In this document: positions 33,934 to 43,217 of the stretch, in pieces
Layout of the letters: every line of letters begins with the position of its first letter
Numbering within the stretch: the stretch's first letter is position 1
DNA from: an uncultured Bacteriovoracaceae bacterium
Lineage (GTDB): Bacteria; Bdellovibrionota; Bacteriovoracia; Bacteriovoracales; Bacteriovoracaceae
Direction: 5' to 3'
Assembly: GCA_950054155.1 (NCBI GenBank)
Contig: CATLOT010000010.1
Location: forward strand, 39,201 to 103,200
Length of the DNA stretch: 64,000 nt
Notes under the pieces: model-generated
What the model was told of the DNA's origin: nothing
The model's input: the letters and a program-made list of their open reading frames with translations, nothing else
Databases searched by the model: none
Position numbers and translations under genes: made by a program

Positions 33934-36900
33934 TTAGAGTTTGAAAGGGCTTTGGACGTATTTATTGTCATCCATTCTATTGTACATGCTTTCGCTGTGA
34001 CGTTTAAGATTTTCTCTTAATCCGCGGCCCAGACGAAAGAGCCCTGTTCCTTTGATGATATCGCGCATTCTATCTTCAACTTTAAGCTCGATATCTTGAT
34101 CCATTCTGTCATCTACCGGATCAAAATGGTCAAGCGCACGGTCGATGACATAGTACATATTCATGGCCGCAAGGTTTTTAGAAAGTGATTTATTACTTAC
34201 TTTCTTACCTGATTGATCAAGAATTCGCCCGTAGATACGTTTGCTATCAATGGCGATTTTCTCATAGTTTGAGTTATTCGTTACCTTATAAGCTCTGTTG
34301 ATCGTCAAAATTTCTGCTGTTGCCATGGCGATCATATTTTGAAGAGGAGCACTTTGCTGAAGGTAGTTCTTAGCATTAAGAGCTCTTCCCGCTTCGGCAA
34401 CCAGTTCATTATTCGTTTTCATAAGGCCATTGAGTGTCTTTATTGCGGCCACCATTCCGTTTGGAGTTGTTTGAGCAACAACAGTCATCTCATCAACACC
34501 ATCAAGGAAGGGGTTGGTAAAGCGGAGGTTAAAGAGCTCATTATTACCTTTAAGGTGAACAGGCAGAGTGACGGCATTTTTCATCACATTACTTCTTAGG
34601 GCCGTGTTGATCCCTTGATTGCGGTGATCTACAAAGAGCATCACTGTGTCCTCTGCATTCTTAAGAAGGGCTGCAACACCTTTGACTGTAGAGCCGCGAA
34701 GATCATCAAGAACAACAGTCATTTGCTTGTTAAGACCCTTGGCAAGAACATCTCTATTAAGACGAGCAAGACTTAAGTCAACAACTGAAGCATTACTAAG
34801 ACCACCAACCCTTTTAAGGGCATTAACGAGGTCTCCCGCATTCTTAGAGCTATCTACAACGAAGACTGGTTTGCCAGCTTTCTTCTTATAAGGAGCTTTT
34901 GCCATTGTGGTGTAAGAGCGGTTGAGAACTCCAAGAGTCACTCCACTCTTTGTGATTTTAGCTGTGAAGTTAAGAGGCGTGTAAACATCTCTTTCGCTGG
35001 CCACGAGAAGTTTGGCCGTATTGATTGTCTTTGATCCACTGAGCTCTGAGAGATCGTTAAAGTCACTTGTCACGATTCCCGTTTGAGAGTCGACAGAGAG
35101 TTCTACTTTTAAAGGGCCAGTGTATTTTCTCTTAGAGTTATTAGCTGCTGTTACCTTTAGAGAGTTCGCTTGATTAATGAGAAGCTCTGAAGAGGTGCTA
35201 AGACCTGAGAGAGAAAGAGGGTATTGAACACTTAGAGTTTTCTTATCAGAGGAGATCACTTCACCTCTACTGGCCACACTATAGTGACGCCCTTGGATCT
35301 TCGCTTCAGCTGTGAGGGGGCTCGTTACTTTGAGATTTGTTTGGTAACGACTACCGATCTTAGCTCCCGTTGAAATAGAACCAGTAAAGGCCCCTTTGAT
35401 TTCAACTTTAGATTTAGCAGGAATGCTAGGAAGTTTTACTTTATCCCCATTTTCATTGATTGCAACCACCGCGTCAGCACTCTTATCTCCATAGTTGATA
35501 AGGGTGACACTGTGAAGAGTCGTTTCACCTGGTTGATAGATGCCGTCATTCTTTGCAATCCCTTGGATTCCGCCGTCAGTAACTTGTGAAGAAACAAATT
35601 TGACGACAGGATTATTCTTATAAACAGCATCCACTTGAGCGTAGCGCTTCTTTCTAAAGATCTCAGTTTGCTCTTCAATATTTGCGGCAAAGGTCTGACC
35701 TTCAAGCTGATTGTAGTTGGCAACGCGAATCTGCTCATAAACTCTATTATAAGTTGATTGGCGAACACTCGCGTATGTATTTGTGTAGTCAGCAGAATCA
35801 ACATCAGGATTGATAAGCGTTCTCTCGTATGCCTGGACACGGTAATCTTCTTTAACGAGAGGGTAGCGAGTGTCAAAAGCTGCGCGATGACCTTCGCTTC
35901 GCCCTTGCTCACGATCTCTAGGATAGTCACGAGAACTAAATTCAGCAAAGGCTGCGGAACGTGAGTTTTCATAAGAGCTAAGGTAGTAGTTATCAATAGA
36001 CTGAACAAATTGACCACGACGACTGGTGCGGTATCCTCTTAGGTAACCATCCATGAAGGCTTCCTTTAAGATGGGGCGATTTGTTCTGGCGTATTCACTG
36101 TGACGTGAAGGTCTAAAATTGGGGCACATTTGATTGTCAATAACATAGCGTCCTGTTCTCCAACCAAAGTCATCGCGGTAATAGCGACGAGAGCCTACGG
36201 TGATACAATCAAAGCCAGGATAGCTGGGGACGATGGCCGCAAACGCACCCTTAAAAGCGCCGTCGATATTACTGTTATTAAGATTTTGAGTTTCATGAAT
36301 GGCAATGGCCTGTTTTTCCCCTTGGGCCACACCGGCGATTTCACCTTCTTTTACCGCGCGGGCTAAACCTGCATCGCGGCCTTGGGCCTGACCAACTTGT
36401 TCAGCATCTGAGCTTCTCGCTTGGGCACGCCCATCAACAGAGCCTCGCTCACTTGCTACTTCAACATTAGCCTGTTGAGTTCCAAGAGCAGTTCCATCAC
36501 GTTGACCTTGAAGATCGGCTTCTTGGCGTCCTTCAATTTCACCTTGAGCAGAGCCTCGCTCATAAGAAGCACGCTGACCCGCTACTGTTCCCGCTTCAGT
36601 TCCATCGCGATCACCATCGCGAAGGCCATTTCCAACACCGAGTCTTTCAGCGTAGATGTCTCCATCAACACTTCCTGCTTCTTCTCCTACTAAAGCGCCT
36701 CTCCTATTAAGCCTTATGATATCGCTAATAAGGATATTGGCGACTCTATTCTTTTGAGCAACAGCGTCGTTTGTCGCTTTAACCTTTGCTTTATAGATTT
36801 TTTGCGCCCCAAGCATTTGTCTCTTGGCGACGGCGACCTTTGCTTCTTCACCCTGAAGAGCAGTCTTTTTAGCGTCAAGTGTTTTTGATCTTTGGGTGTT

Positions 36901-37671
36901 TTGAGCCGTGATCGTTTGGATGGCCTTTTGAGTGTCTTTTAATTTCTTATCAGAGGCAGCCAATTGATTATTGGCCTTCTTCATATTTCCATCAGCTACA
37001 TCAAAAAGGGACTTCGCTCTTCTTTGAGCGGCCTGACTTTTCTTAAGTTGGTTAGTCGCTCTTGTTACTTTCTTTTTACAGGCTTCGCTTTGATCTTCAG
37101 CACACTCTGTTTTTGCTTTTTCAAGATTCGTTTTCTTCGCTTCTACTTGAGCATTGGCCTGATCAAGACTTTGCTTAGTTGAGTCAAGGGCAGCTTGGGC
37201 GACTTCCTTTTGCTTCTTCTTTTCATTGAGGTTTCTTCTGAGCCCTGGAAGCTCTCCCTCTTTCTTAGTCTTATCTGAAAGTGCTTTAACGATGGCCTGA
37301 GAAATTTTAGCGATGTCGCTATTAATAGCGTTTACTTTCTTTTGGGCCTCTGTGAAAGCCTTTTCCTTATTGGCGAGTGTGGCGATGACGGCCTTAAGCT
37401 CTTTTCCTTCTTTGGCAGCTCTAGCAGAGACTCTTGCAAATTCACTATCATCATTGAGTTTAAAGCTGCGTTTTCCAAGGTAGCCTCTATCCCAGTTACC
37501 AAAGTTACGTTCTTGAAGAAGATTGAGTCTTTCACCAACATTTAGCTCTCCAGTGCTTGGGGCCGGGCGACGGTTACTTGGGTTGGTGTTTCTTTGTGCA
37601 CAGGCCTCTTCAATTAAGATTCCAGGCGCCAGCATCATGGTTGCTAACATTAATGGTGTCATCTTCTTCAT
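33934..37671 (-). CDS. Giant exported protein with coiled coil and Gly-every-fourth-residue helix repeat
   Basis: A 1245-residue protein with a signal peptide (about 1-25) and a TGAGGAGAC ribosome site. Residues 85-320 are a Lys/Ala/Gln-rich coiled coil. From 325 to 401 every fourth residue is Gly, Ala or Ser without a break (20 tetrads); the pattern resumes around 410-418 and 427-455 and has echoes at 471-479. A Tyr/Arg-rich region (about 480-690) follows, then several beta-sandwich-like stretches (about 700-930, for example GIYQPGETTLHSVTLINYG, similar to CARDB-type folds), and an alpha/beta-like C-terminal part. The GX3 repeat recalls the deca-GX3 motif of Yae1/Lto1. Probably a periplasmic or surface structural protein; no family was recognised. 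Confidence 0.7.
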   Translation of the reverse strand: MKKMTPLMLATMMLAPGILIEEACAQRNTNPSNRRPAPSTGELNVGERLNLLQERNFGNWDRGYLGKRSFKLNDDSEFARVSARAAKEGKELKAVIATLANKEKAFTEAQKKVNAINSDIAKISQAIVKALSDKTKKEGELPGLRRNLNEKKKQKEVAQAALDSTKQSLDQANAQVEAKKTNLEKAKTECAEDQSEACKKKVTRATNQLKKSQAAQRRAKSLFDVADGNMKKANNQLAASDKKLKDTQKAIQTITAQNTQRSKTLDAKKTALQGEEAKVAVAKRQMLGAQKIYKAKVKATNDAVAQKNRVANILISDIIRLNRRGALVGEEAGSVDGDIYAERLGVGNGLRDGDRDGTEAGTVAGQRASYERGSAQGEIEGRQEADLQGQRDGTALGTQQANVEVASERGSVDGRAQARSSDAEQVGQAQGRDAGLARAVKEGEIAGVAQGEKQAIAIHETQNLNNSNIDGAFKGAFAAIVPSYPGFDCITVGSRRYYRDDFGWRTGRYVIDNQMCPNFRPSRHSEYARTNRPILKEAFMDGYLRGYRTSRRGQFVQSIDNYYLSSYENSRSAAFAEFSSRDYPRDREQGRSEGHRAAFDTRYPLVKEDYRVQAYERTLINPDVDSADYTNTYASVRQSTYNRVYEQIRVANYNQLEGQTFAANIEEQTEIFRKKRYAQVDAVYKNNPVVKFVSSQVTDGGIQGIAKNDGIYQPGETTLHSVTLINYGDKSADAVVAINENGDKVKLPSIPAKSKVEIKGAFTGSISTGAKIGSRYQTNLKVTSPLTAEAKIQGRHYSVASRGEVISSDKKTLSVQYPLSLSGLSTSSELLINQANSLKVTAANNSKRKYTGPLKVELSVDSQTGIVTSDFNDLSELSGSKTINTAKLLVASERDVYTPLNFTAKITKSGVTLGVLNRSYTTMAKAPYKKKAGKPVFVVDSSKNAGDLVNALKRVGGLSNASVVDLSLARLNRDVLAKGLNKQMTVVLDDLRGSTVKGVAALLKNAEDTVMLFVDHRNQGINTALRSNVMKNAVTLPVHLKGNNELFNLRFTNPFLDGVDEMTVVAQTTPNGMVAAIKTLNGLMKTNNELVAEAGRALNAKNYLQQSAPLQNMIAMATAEILTINRAYKVTNNSNYEKIAIDSKRIYGRILDQSGKKVSNKSLSKNLAAMNMYYVIDRALDHFDPVDDRMDQDIELKVEDRMRDIIKGTGLFRLGRGLRENLKRHSESMYNRMDDNKYVQSPFKL

Positions 37672-37917
37672 TTTGTCTCCTCAAACGCCATAGCAGTGCC
37701 AAAGGGCACCGCCTAAACAGTAAATTGGGCCGCCAAATGGTGATCATTTGACCCCAAAAGTACTGTCCATGTATCTTTCGTGTTTCTCTAAAGTTAGGTA
37801 TTCCAAAGAGTATGCCAAAAATAAGATTCATTTTGTGCGATGCAGTATCTTTTACATTCGGCTTTTCCCTCCGTAAAATTTTTAAACAGCTTTTTTTTGC
37901 CATAACAGGGATAAGTT
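37672..37917. promoter_or_regulatory. Divergent promoter region with 5'-leader hairpin
   Basis: These 246 bases lie between the 1245-residue gene (minus) and the methyltransferase gene (plus). A hairpin GTGCC-AAAG-GGCAC at 37696-37709 sits in the leader of the 1245-residue gene about 25 bases from its ATG, and CAAATG-GTGAT-CATTTG forms a second inverted repeat near 37733-37751. No consensus promoter was found with confidence. Confidence 0.35.
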
Positions 37918-38622
37918 TTGGAAATTACGGACAAAGTCGAGCGCATTAACCAACAGTACCTAAAGAGCGCTGGGGGGAGTGTGAGTGCGAGCCTTAAGAG
38001 CTTTCTTAAAAAAGAGCCTGTGAGTGATTGGCTGATACAGGCGCTCTTCACCGGACCCTGGCTAGAGCTGGGATGTGGGCAGAGGAGTCTTTTTGAAGAG
38101 GGTGATGACCTGACTTTTGGCCTTCAAAAGAAGGAGGACCTTTACGGTTTTGACCTCTCCGATGTCGCCATTGAAAGGGCAAAGGCCCATGGGCGCCTTC
38201 ACTACCAGCAAGTGGACATTTCCGAGGGAATTCCTGGTGGACCCTATTCCTTTATTTTAGATGGTCACTTTCTTCACTGCCTAGGCTCCTTTCCCGAGCT
38301 CTTTACGACTCTAGGTCATATTCTCAGGGCCTTAAAACCCGGCGGAATTTACGCTGGTGAGGTGATGACAATTCATAAGAATATCAGCTTTGACAGTGAT
38401 CTCTATTATGATTACGACACCCATATTCTCTATCAAGGTGATATTCCCATTCGCACTCTCTTAAGTGCCAGAGAATGGGAAGACCTCTTCATAAGTGCGG
38501 GTTTTGAAATTAGCTACTTCGTTTGTCAGGCGAGCATTAAAATGATTCCAACCAACCACAGAAGGGAGCCCATGAATGGCGATCCCGAATGTTTACGCTT
38601 TGTTTTAAAGAGGAAATTATGA
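37918..38622 (+). CDS. Class I SAM-dependent methyltransferase
   Basis: A 234-residue soluble methyltransferase. Motif I is PWLELGCGQRSLF (about 48-60), followed by LYGFDLSDVAIERAKAHG (motif II with the acidic ribose contact), and LRALKPGGIYAGEVM gives the late beta strand before the hairpin. The fold is complete for the family. The start is TTG at 37918 with AGGGA six bases upstream. Its stop overlaps the mscS start by four bases (ATGA). The substrate cannot be told. Confidence 0.85.
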   Translation: MEITDKVERINQQYLKSAGGSVSASLKSFLKKEPVSDWLIQALFTGPWLELGCGQRSLFEEGDDLTFGLQKKEDLYGFDLSDVAIERAKAHGRLHYQQVDISEGIPGGPYSFILDGHFLHCLGSFPELFTTLGHILRALKPGGIYAGEVMTIHKNISFDSDLYYDYDTHILYQGDIPIRTLLSAREWEDLFISAGFEISYFVCQASIKMIPTNHRREPMNGDPECLRFVLKRKL

Positions 38623-39494
38623 ACGACGAATTTGTTAAAATGTTAGAGCAGCTTTGGAGCATCGTAAGGTTCACCCTCTTTGAAGTGAGCGGCACAAAGA
38701 TAAGCATCCTCTCTATCATCTCCTCCGTGGCGATATTCTATCTCACCGTGCTTTTAAGTCGTTATGCTGAAAACTTAGTGGGAAAACTGCTGGCCGAGAG
38801 AAAGGATATTGATCGCGGTGTGAAAGACAGCATTAAGCGCTTTACTAAGTATACGGTGCTTATTGGCGGTGGTTTTGTCGCTCTTGATACCATGGGCGTG
38901 AAAATGAATTCCCTGGCCGCAGTCGGTGCCGTCCTTATGGTGGGGATTGGTTTTGGTCTGCAAAATATCACTCAAAACTTTATCTCCGGTCTCATTATTC
39001 TTCTTGAAAGGCCTATTAAAATGGGGGACTTCGTTGAAGTCCAAGGAGTGAAGGGAAAGGTTATCAGTATTGGGGCGCGCTCGACAGTGATCACAACTCG
39101 AGATGATGTCTCTATTATTGTGCCTAATTCTCAATTTATTTCGGAGCAAGTTATTAATGATAGTTTGTCGGGTGAGAAAATTAGGCTCCATGTGAAAATT
39201 GGCGTGGCCTATGGAACAGATCCGCGCTTAGTGGAGTCGATCCTTATGGGGGTGGCGCAAGAGCATGATCGGGTTCTTAAGAATCCACCACCAAAAGTCT
39301 TCTTTAAAGACTTTGGTAGCTCTTCTCTTGATTTTACTTTGAGTATTTGGATTAGTGACTTTTGGAATAATGAAGGAATTGTTTCAGACCTTCGTTTTAT
39401 GATTGTGGAGAAATTCAAGGAAAATGAAGTTGAAATTCCTTTTCCTCAAATGGATCTCCATTGGAAGAGCGGAGAGTTACCTCTGCGCTCTTAA
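38619..39494 (+). CDS. MscS-family mechanosensitive channel
   Basis: A 291-residue small-conductance mechanosensitive channel that releases solutes on hypo-osmotic shock. There are three membrane helices (about 25-47, 72-90, 92-118); the pore helix AAVGAVLMVGIGFGLQNI with its Gly/Ala spacing and NFISGLIILLERPIKMGDFV is the family signature. The beta domain (VEVQGVKGKVISIGARSTVI) and C-terminal alpha/beta domain follow. The length is close to E. coli MscS (286). The start at ATG 38619 is supported by AGAGGA and the ATGA overlap with the methyltransferase gene. Confidence 0.93.
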   Translation: MNDEFVKMLEQLWSIVRFTLFEVSGTKISILSIISSVAIFYLTVLLSRYAENLVGKLLAERKDIDRGVKDSIKRFTKYTVLIGGGFVALDTMGVKMNSLAAVGAVLMVGIGFGLQNITQNFISGLIILLERPIKMGDFVEVQGVKGKVISIGARSTVITTRDDVSIIVPNSQFISEQVINDSLSGEKIRLHVKIGVAYGTDPRLVESILMGVAQEHDRVLKNPPPKVFFKDFGSSSLDFTLSIWISDFWNNEGIVSDLRFMIVEKFKENEVEIPFPQMDLHWKSGELPLRS

Positions 39495-39808
39495 TCTGGT
39501 GTGTGGGGCGCTTTTTCAAGTGCACGGGGTCCCTTAGAGTCGATAAGGTATTCAACTTCTTCAGGGTAGAAAATCTGTCCGTCACTTAATTCAAGCTGCT
39601 GACTTTTCATGATCTTACCAAGATCAACGGGTTGTTGAAGGTTGATGACCTGATCTACTGAGATTACATCTCCATAGAAAGTTTCAACGGCCTTCATTTG
39701 TGTTTCTGGGCTAGCTTCAGTGACGTGAAGTCTTTGAAGGTTACCCGCCATAGCGTCCATTCCAAGAAAAAGAGCTAAAGTGATCATTAGGGCTTTACCA
39801 AGTTTCAT
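39491..39808 (-). CDS. Small exported protein, possibly sigma-54 controlled
   Basis: A 105-residue protein with a signal peptide (1-21, ending AMAG). The mature part of about 84 residues is acidic and without cysteine, ending in a Pro/Lys tail. The ATG at 39808 has GAGG five bases upstream; longer frames to 39901 lack the signal at the N-terminus. No family was recognised. Its upstream region has a sigma-54-like element and a hairpin. The stop shares TTAA with the mscS stop. Confidence 0.65.
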   Translation of the reverse strand: MKLGKALMITLALFLGMDAMAGNLQRLHVTEASPETQMKAVETFYGDVISVDQVINLQQPVDLGKIMKSQQLELSDGQIFYPEEVEYLIDSKGPRALEKAPHTPD

Positions 39809-39907
39809 GATGTCCTCACTTTTTGAGATGCCTCCGTGGCACCCGCTTAATCCATCCTGGTAGTTTCCTTGACCAACTTCCTTTTGGTCTTGTGTACCCA
39901 CTAGAGT

Positions 39908-39924
39908 TACAAGGCTTGTGCCAA
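39908..39924 (-). promoter_or_regulatory. Candidate sigma-54 promoter
   Basis: On the minus strand TTGGCAC-AAGCC-TTGTA matches YTGGCAC-N5-TTGCW with the correct spacing; only the -12 GC is changed to GT. It is 100 bases ahead of the 39808 start. The leader between holds a GACCAA/TTGGTC hairpin (39871-39889). Confidence 0.45.
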
Positions 39925-40010
39925 CTTTTTCTTATGCTAAGTGATTGAAAGGAGGTTGAAATAAGGGTGCCATTTAAGACCTAGTGCATTATGACACCCA
40001 TGAAGGAAAG

Positions 40011-40958
40011 CTAGTGGTTCTCTTTGGCCACAATATCGACAGAACAGTCCTTATTGTGAAAGAGATCCTCTGCTTGGGCCTGACTTAAGCCTTTGAGGCG
40101 ATCTTTTATAAGACAAAAAACGCGATCGTCTTCATGGTGAAAACGATCAAGGTCACTGAGCTCCAAATCAAGAAGGGCACAAAAGCGCTGCCAATACTTT
40201 GGCTCCAAAGCGGCAAGGGCCAAAACCCCTGAGTCTTTGAGGGGGTAGAGATTGTAACAGGGGTAGCGTCCATTATGAAGAAAGCTCCTTTGTCCCGTCT
40301 CTTTAAGTTCTTGGCTAAAGAAAGGTTTAAGGATTGTTTCGACCGCCTCTTCGAGGGTGAAAAGTTCAATGATGGCGCTCTTTTCTCTCTTGGCTTTCAA
40401 TAAAGTGGCCAAGGCCGCACTGGCCAAGAAGGAGCCATAACTGATGCCACCGATGGGAAGAAAGGGGGGAGCTATGATGTTGTCTTGCACTTCTTGAGAG
40501 AGAAAGAGTTCTAAGAGGCCACTCTTAGCAAGAACATTGAGGTCATGCATACCCCCTGTCTTATTTCGAGAACCGGCCATTTTGATAAAGGCCTTCTCCA
40601 TAAAGTCAGCATTATTTCTTATCTCTTCTTCTGTTAGAGAAAATTTTTTCAATAACTTTTCGGGCAGGCCAAGAATAATGATGTCGGCCTCTTTAATTGA
40701 GGCATGAAGGGTTTCTTGAAAGGACTCCTCTTTAAAGGAGTGCACCTGAACTTCTTTATAGAGATTGAGTTCCTTATACCAGTTTGAAAAACTTGGATCC
40801 ATCTCTTTAAAAAAGCCATCTTTAAAGGGATCGCCAAAGTCACGATCCTCTAGTTTGGTGACCTGTGCCCCCAGCGCGCTAAGGCAGTGGGCCCCGAGAG
40901 GCCCTGGTAAGCGGTGAGAAAGATCAAGAACCTTAAAACCTTTGAGTACCTCAAGCAT
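40011..40958 (-). CDS. CoA-transferase family III (CaiB/BaiF-like)
   Basis: A 315-residue member of the family III CoA-transferases, which includes alpha-methylacyl-CoA racemase. FKVLDLSHRLPGPLGAHCLS and LGAQVTKLED are the typical N-terminal CoA-binding elements, and the catalytic Asp is probably in MHDLNVLAKSG. The C-terminal part carries NGRYPCYNLYPLKDSGVLAL. At 315 residues it is shorter than most members (about 380-400). The ATG lies one base after the YyaL stop codon, so translation is probably coupled. The acyl substrate is unknown. Confidence 0.85.
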   Translation of the reverse strand: MLEVLKGFKVLDLSHRLPGPLGAHCLSALGAQVTKLEDRDFGDPFKDGFFKEMDPSFSNWYKELNLYKEVQVHSFKEESFQETLHASIKEADIIILGLPEKLLKKFSLTEEEIRNNADFMEKAFIKMAGSRNKTGGMHDLNVLAKSGLLELFLSQEVQDNIIAPPFLPIGGISYGSFLASAALATLLKAKREKSAIIELFTLEEAVETILKPFFSQELKETGQRSFLHNGRYPCYNLYPLKDSGVLALAALEPKYWQRFCALLDLELSDLDRFHHEDDRVFCLIKDRLKGLSQAQAEDLFHNKDCSVDIVAKENH

Positions 40959-40959
40959 A

Positions 40960-43020
40960 TTAGGCTTCAGGGTTTTGAGGTTGTTTAGGTCTTAGGGTCT
41001 CAATGAAGTTATCAAGGCCATCGCCCTTGAGTTCACATTGCTCAAGGGTACAGATTTGCCATTCATTATTGTCCTCAGTGGTGTAATCAAGAACAAAGCG
41101 CGGTAAGAAGTAGCCCATAAAACCTAAGAACTTATTGTCACTTAGCCACTTAACAGGAATCTTCACCACACGATAGGCATTCTCTGGATAGGAGTGAGTT
41201 CTCAGGCCTTCACCCCCGTTGATTGGATTTCTTAGAATGAAGTGCTTACTGTCTTCAAGATAAGAGTCAAACTCTTTACCAATCTCTCCATCGAGAAAGA
41301 GAATGCGGGCCCTTTTAATAAGAGTACCTAGAGTCATGGCCATACTTTTAAAGCTTTGATCAAAGGGGCTCACGGCTTGATTAGGGTAGAGCACATGATC
41401 ATTTTGGCCCCTAGCGCGCGTGAAGAGCTTATCATCGCTGATAAATTCCTTGATGATAAATTCGAGGGTGTCGCGAAAGTTCTGTTTAAATGTTGGGTTT
41501 CCTGAAATCTCATAGACTCTCAGCATGGACTCACTAAAGGTGACAAAGTCTTCAAGAAGGGCGAGGCCTTCTTCCTTGGTTGTCGTATGTCTTAGCATCA
41601 TGCCTTGGTTATCTTTTTTCATAAGAAAGTGATTGAAGTGACCCTCAACCGCTTTGTTAAAGAGATCCGACGCTCTTCTTTTGATGACGTCAATCGTACA
41701 GTACTGCATAACATCGACAAGAGCGCTAATCATGAGGCAGTTCCAACTTGAGACCCCTTTGGTATCCGTTGCTGGTGGCATTCGCATTTTTCTCTCCTCA
41801 AGGAGGGCCTTGCGTACGCGCCTTACTATTGACCAGGCGTCTTGGTCATAGAATTCATTCTTTGAATTAAAATCGAGGCTCACGACATTGAGGCCGCGCT
41901 CAAAATTTCCTTCTTTGGTGATTTGAAACCACTTGAGAATTTGATCACTCTTTTCGACAAGGTCATCATCCTCACTCGCTCTCACGAGAATATCGAGAAA
42001 CTCATCATGGGTGAAGGTAAAGTAAAGACCTTCCATTCCCTCGCTGTCAGCATCTTGAGAGCTAAAGAAGTAGCCGTCTTCATGCTGCATTTCTGTTGCG
42101 AGGTACTCAAGAGAATTCATGAGCTGGTCGTAAACGGCGGGGCTTGGGTAGACGAGAGAGAATTTGCTTAGAAGCTTAACGAGTCCAGCCTGATCATAGA
42201 GCATTTTCTCAAAGTGTGGCACAAGAAACTTATTATCGGTGCTATAGCGGTGAACACCCCCTCTGGCATGATCACTCATTCCCCCCAGAATCATTTTTTC
42301 TACCGAGTCGACAATATGCTGACCCGCTGATTGGTCAATCATTCCCTCAAGGATTTGCTCTACGGCCCACTCATAAAAAGCAAAGTGGGGAAACTTAGGA
42401 GCTTCACCAAAACCACCATTATCTTTGTCCGCAAATTCTTTAATAGCATCAAGAATGGCCATGGGTGGAGGGAAGTGCCCTTGAAAGGGAACTTCCTCTT
42501 TAGGGCCTAGTCCCTGAGCAATTGCCTCTGTCACGCCTCGGGCATTATTTTGAACTTGCTCCTTCTCTTCATCAAAAGCTCGCTTGAGTTCTTTGATGAG
42601 TTCCATAAAGGTTGCGCCGTCTCCTTTCTTTATGGCCGGATAGTAGGTGCCTGCAAAGAAGGGGCGCATATCGGGTAAGAGAAAGGCATTCAAAGGCCAG
42701 CCACCCGTTTTAACAAAGAGCTGACAGGCCTGTTGGTAGTAGTTATCGATATCAGGATTTTCCTCACGATCGACTTTGATAGAGACAAAATGCTCGTTGA
42801 GGTAATCAGCGACTTCTTGATCACTAAAGGTTTCCTTGGCCATGACATGGCACCAGTGGCACGACGAGTAGCCGACACTCAAGAAAATGGGTTTATCTTC
42901 TTCTTTAGCCTTTTGGATCGCCTCTGGCCCAAAAGCATACCAGTGAATGGGATTGTCTTTGTGCGCCAATAAATAAGCTGATTTTTCGTCTTTGAGATGG
43001 TTAAAGCCAGTCGTGGTCAT
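40960..43020 (-). CDS. YyaL/DUF255 thioredoxin-domain protein
   Basis: A 686-residue member of the YyaL / SSP411 (spermatogenesis-associated protein 20) family. The N-terminal thioredoxin-like DUF255 domain starts NHLKDEKSAYLLAHKDNPIHW and carries SSCHWCHVMAKETF with the CHWC pair, followed by KTGGWPLNAFLLPDMRPFFA. The C-terminal part is an alpha/alpha-toroid similar to glycoside hydrolases and epimerases. AAGGA lies seven bases before the ATG. No signal peptide. The cellular role of the family is not established. Confidence 0.93.
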   Translation of the reverse strand: MTTTGFNHLKDEKSAYLLAHKDNPIHWYAFGPEAIQKAKEEDKPIFLSVGYSSCHWCHVMAKETFSDQEVADYLNEHFVSIKVDREENPDIDNYYQQACQLFVKTGGWPLNAFLLPDMRPFFAGTYYPAIKKGDGATFMELIKELKRAFDEEKEQVQNNARGVTEAIAQGLGPKEEVPFQGHFPPPMAILDAIKEFADKDNGGFGEAPKFPHFAFYEWAVEQILEGMIDQSAGQHIVDSVEKMILGGMSDHARGGVHRYSTDNKFLVPHFEKMLYDQAGLVKLLSKFSLVYPSPAVYDQLMNSLEYLATEMQHEDGYFFSSQDADSEGMEGLYFTFTHDEFLDILVRASEDDDLVEKSDQILKWFQITKEGNFERGLNVVSLDFNSKNEFYDQDAWSIVRRVRKALLEERKMRMPPATDTKGVSSWNCLMISALVDVMQYCTIDVIKRRASDLFNKAVEGHFNHFLMKKDNQGMMLRHTTTKEEGLALLEDFVTFSESMLRVYEISGNPTFKQNFRDTLEFIIKEFISDDKLFTRARGQNDHVLYPNQAVSPFDQSFKSMAMTLGTLIKRARILFLDGEIGKEFDSYLEDSKHFILRNPINGGEGLRTHSYPENAYRVVKIPVKWLSDNKFLGFMGYFLPRFVLDYTTEDNNEWQICTLEQCELKGDGLDNFIETLRPKQPQNPEA

Positions 43021-43217
43021 TCATTCGTCCTTAATTTGATATTTCTTGGGGCTAACCCCCTAATTCTTCTTTAAAAAGTTTCTCCATTCTAAAAGAAGAG
43101 AGGACATCTTTGAAGCAAAAGAAAATTGCACCTGTGAAAAAAGCTGAGATGCCCATGTAAATTGGTCATTGCACAGTTGTCATAGTGAGTCGAAAAGGCT
43201 ACTCAAGGGGCATGAAA

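Noticed and set aside
35436..36017. 193-codon frame on the minus strand in another phase of the 1245-residue gene
   Set aside because: It overlaps a continuous coding region with repeats and domains; the product resembles no protein and has no start signal.
37685..37702. Sigma-54-like TTGGCAC-TGCTA-TGGC ahead of the 1245-residue gene
   Set aside because: The GG and GC are well spaced, but transcription would begin inside or after the ribosome-binding site, and the bases are better explained by the GTGCC/GGCAC hairpin.
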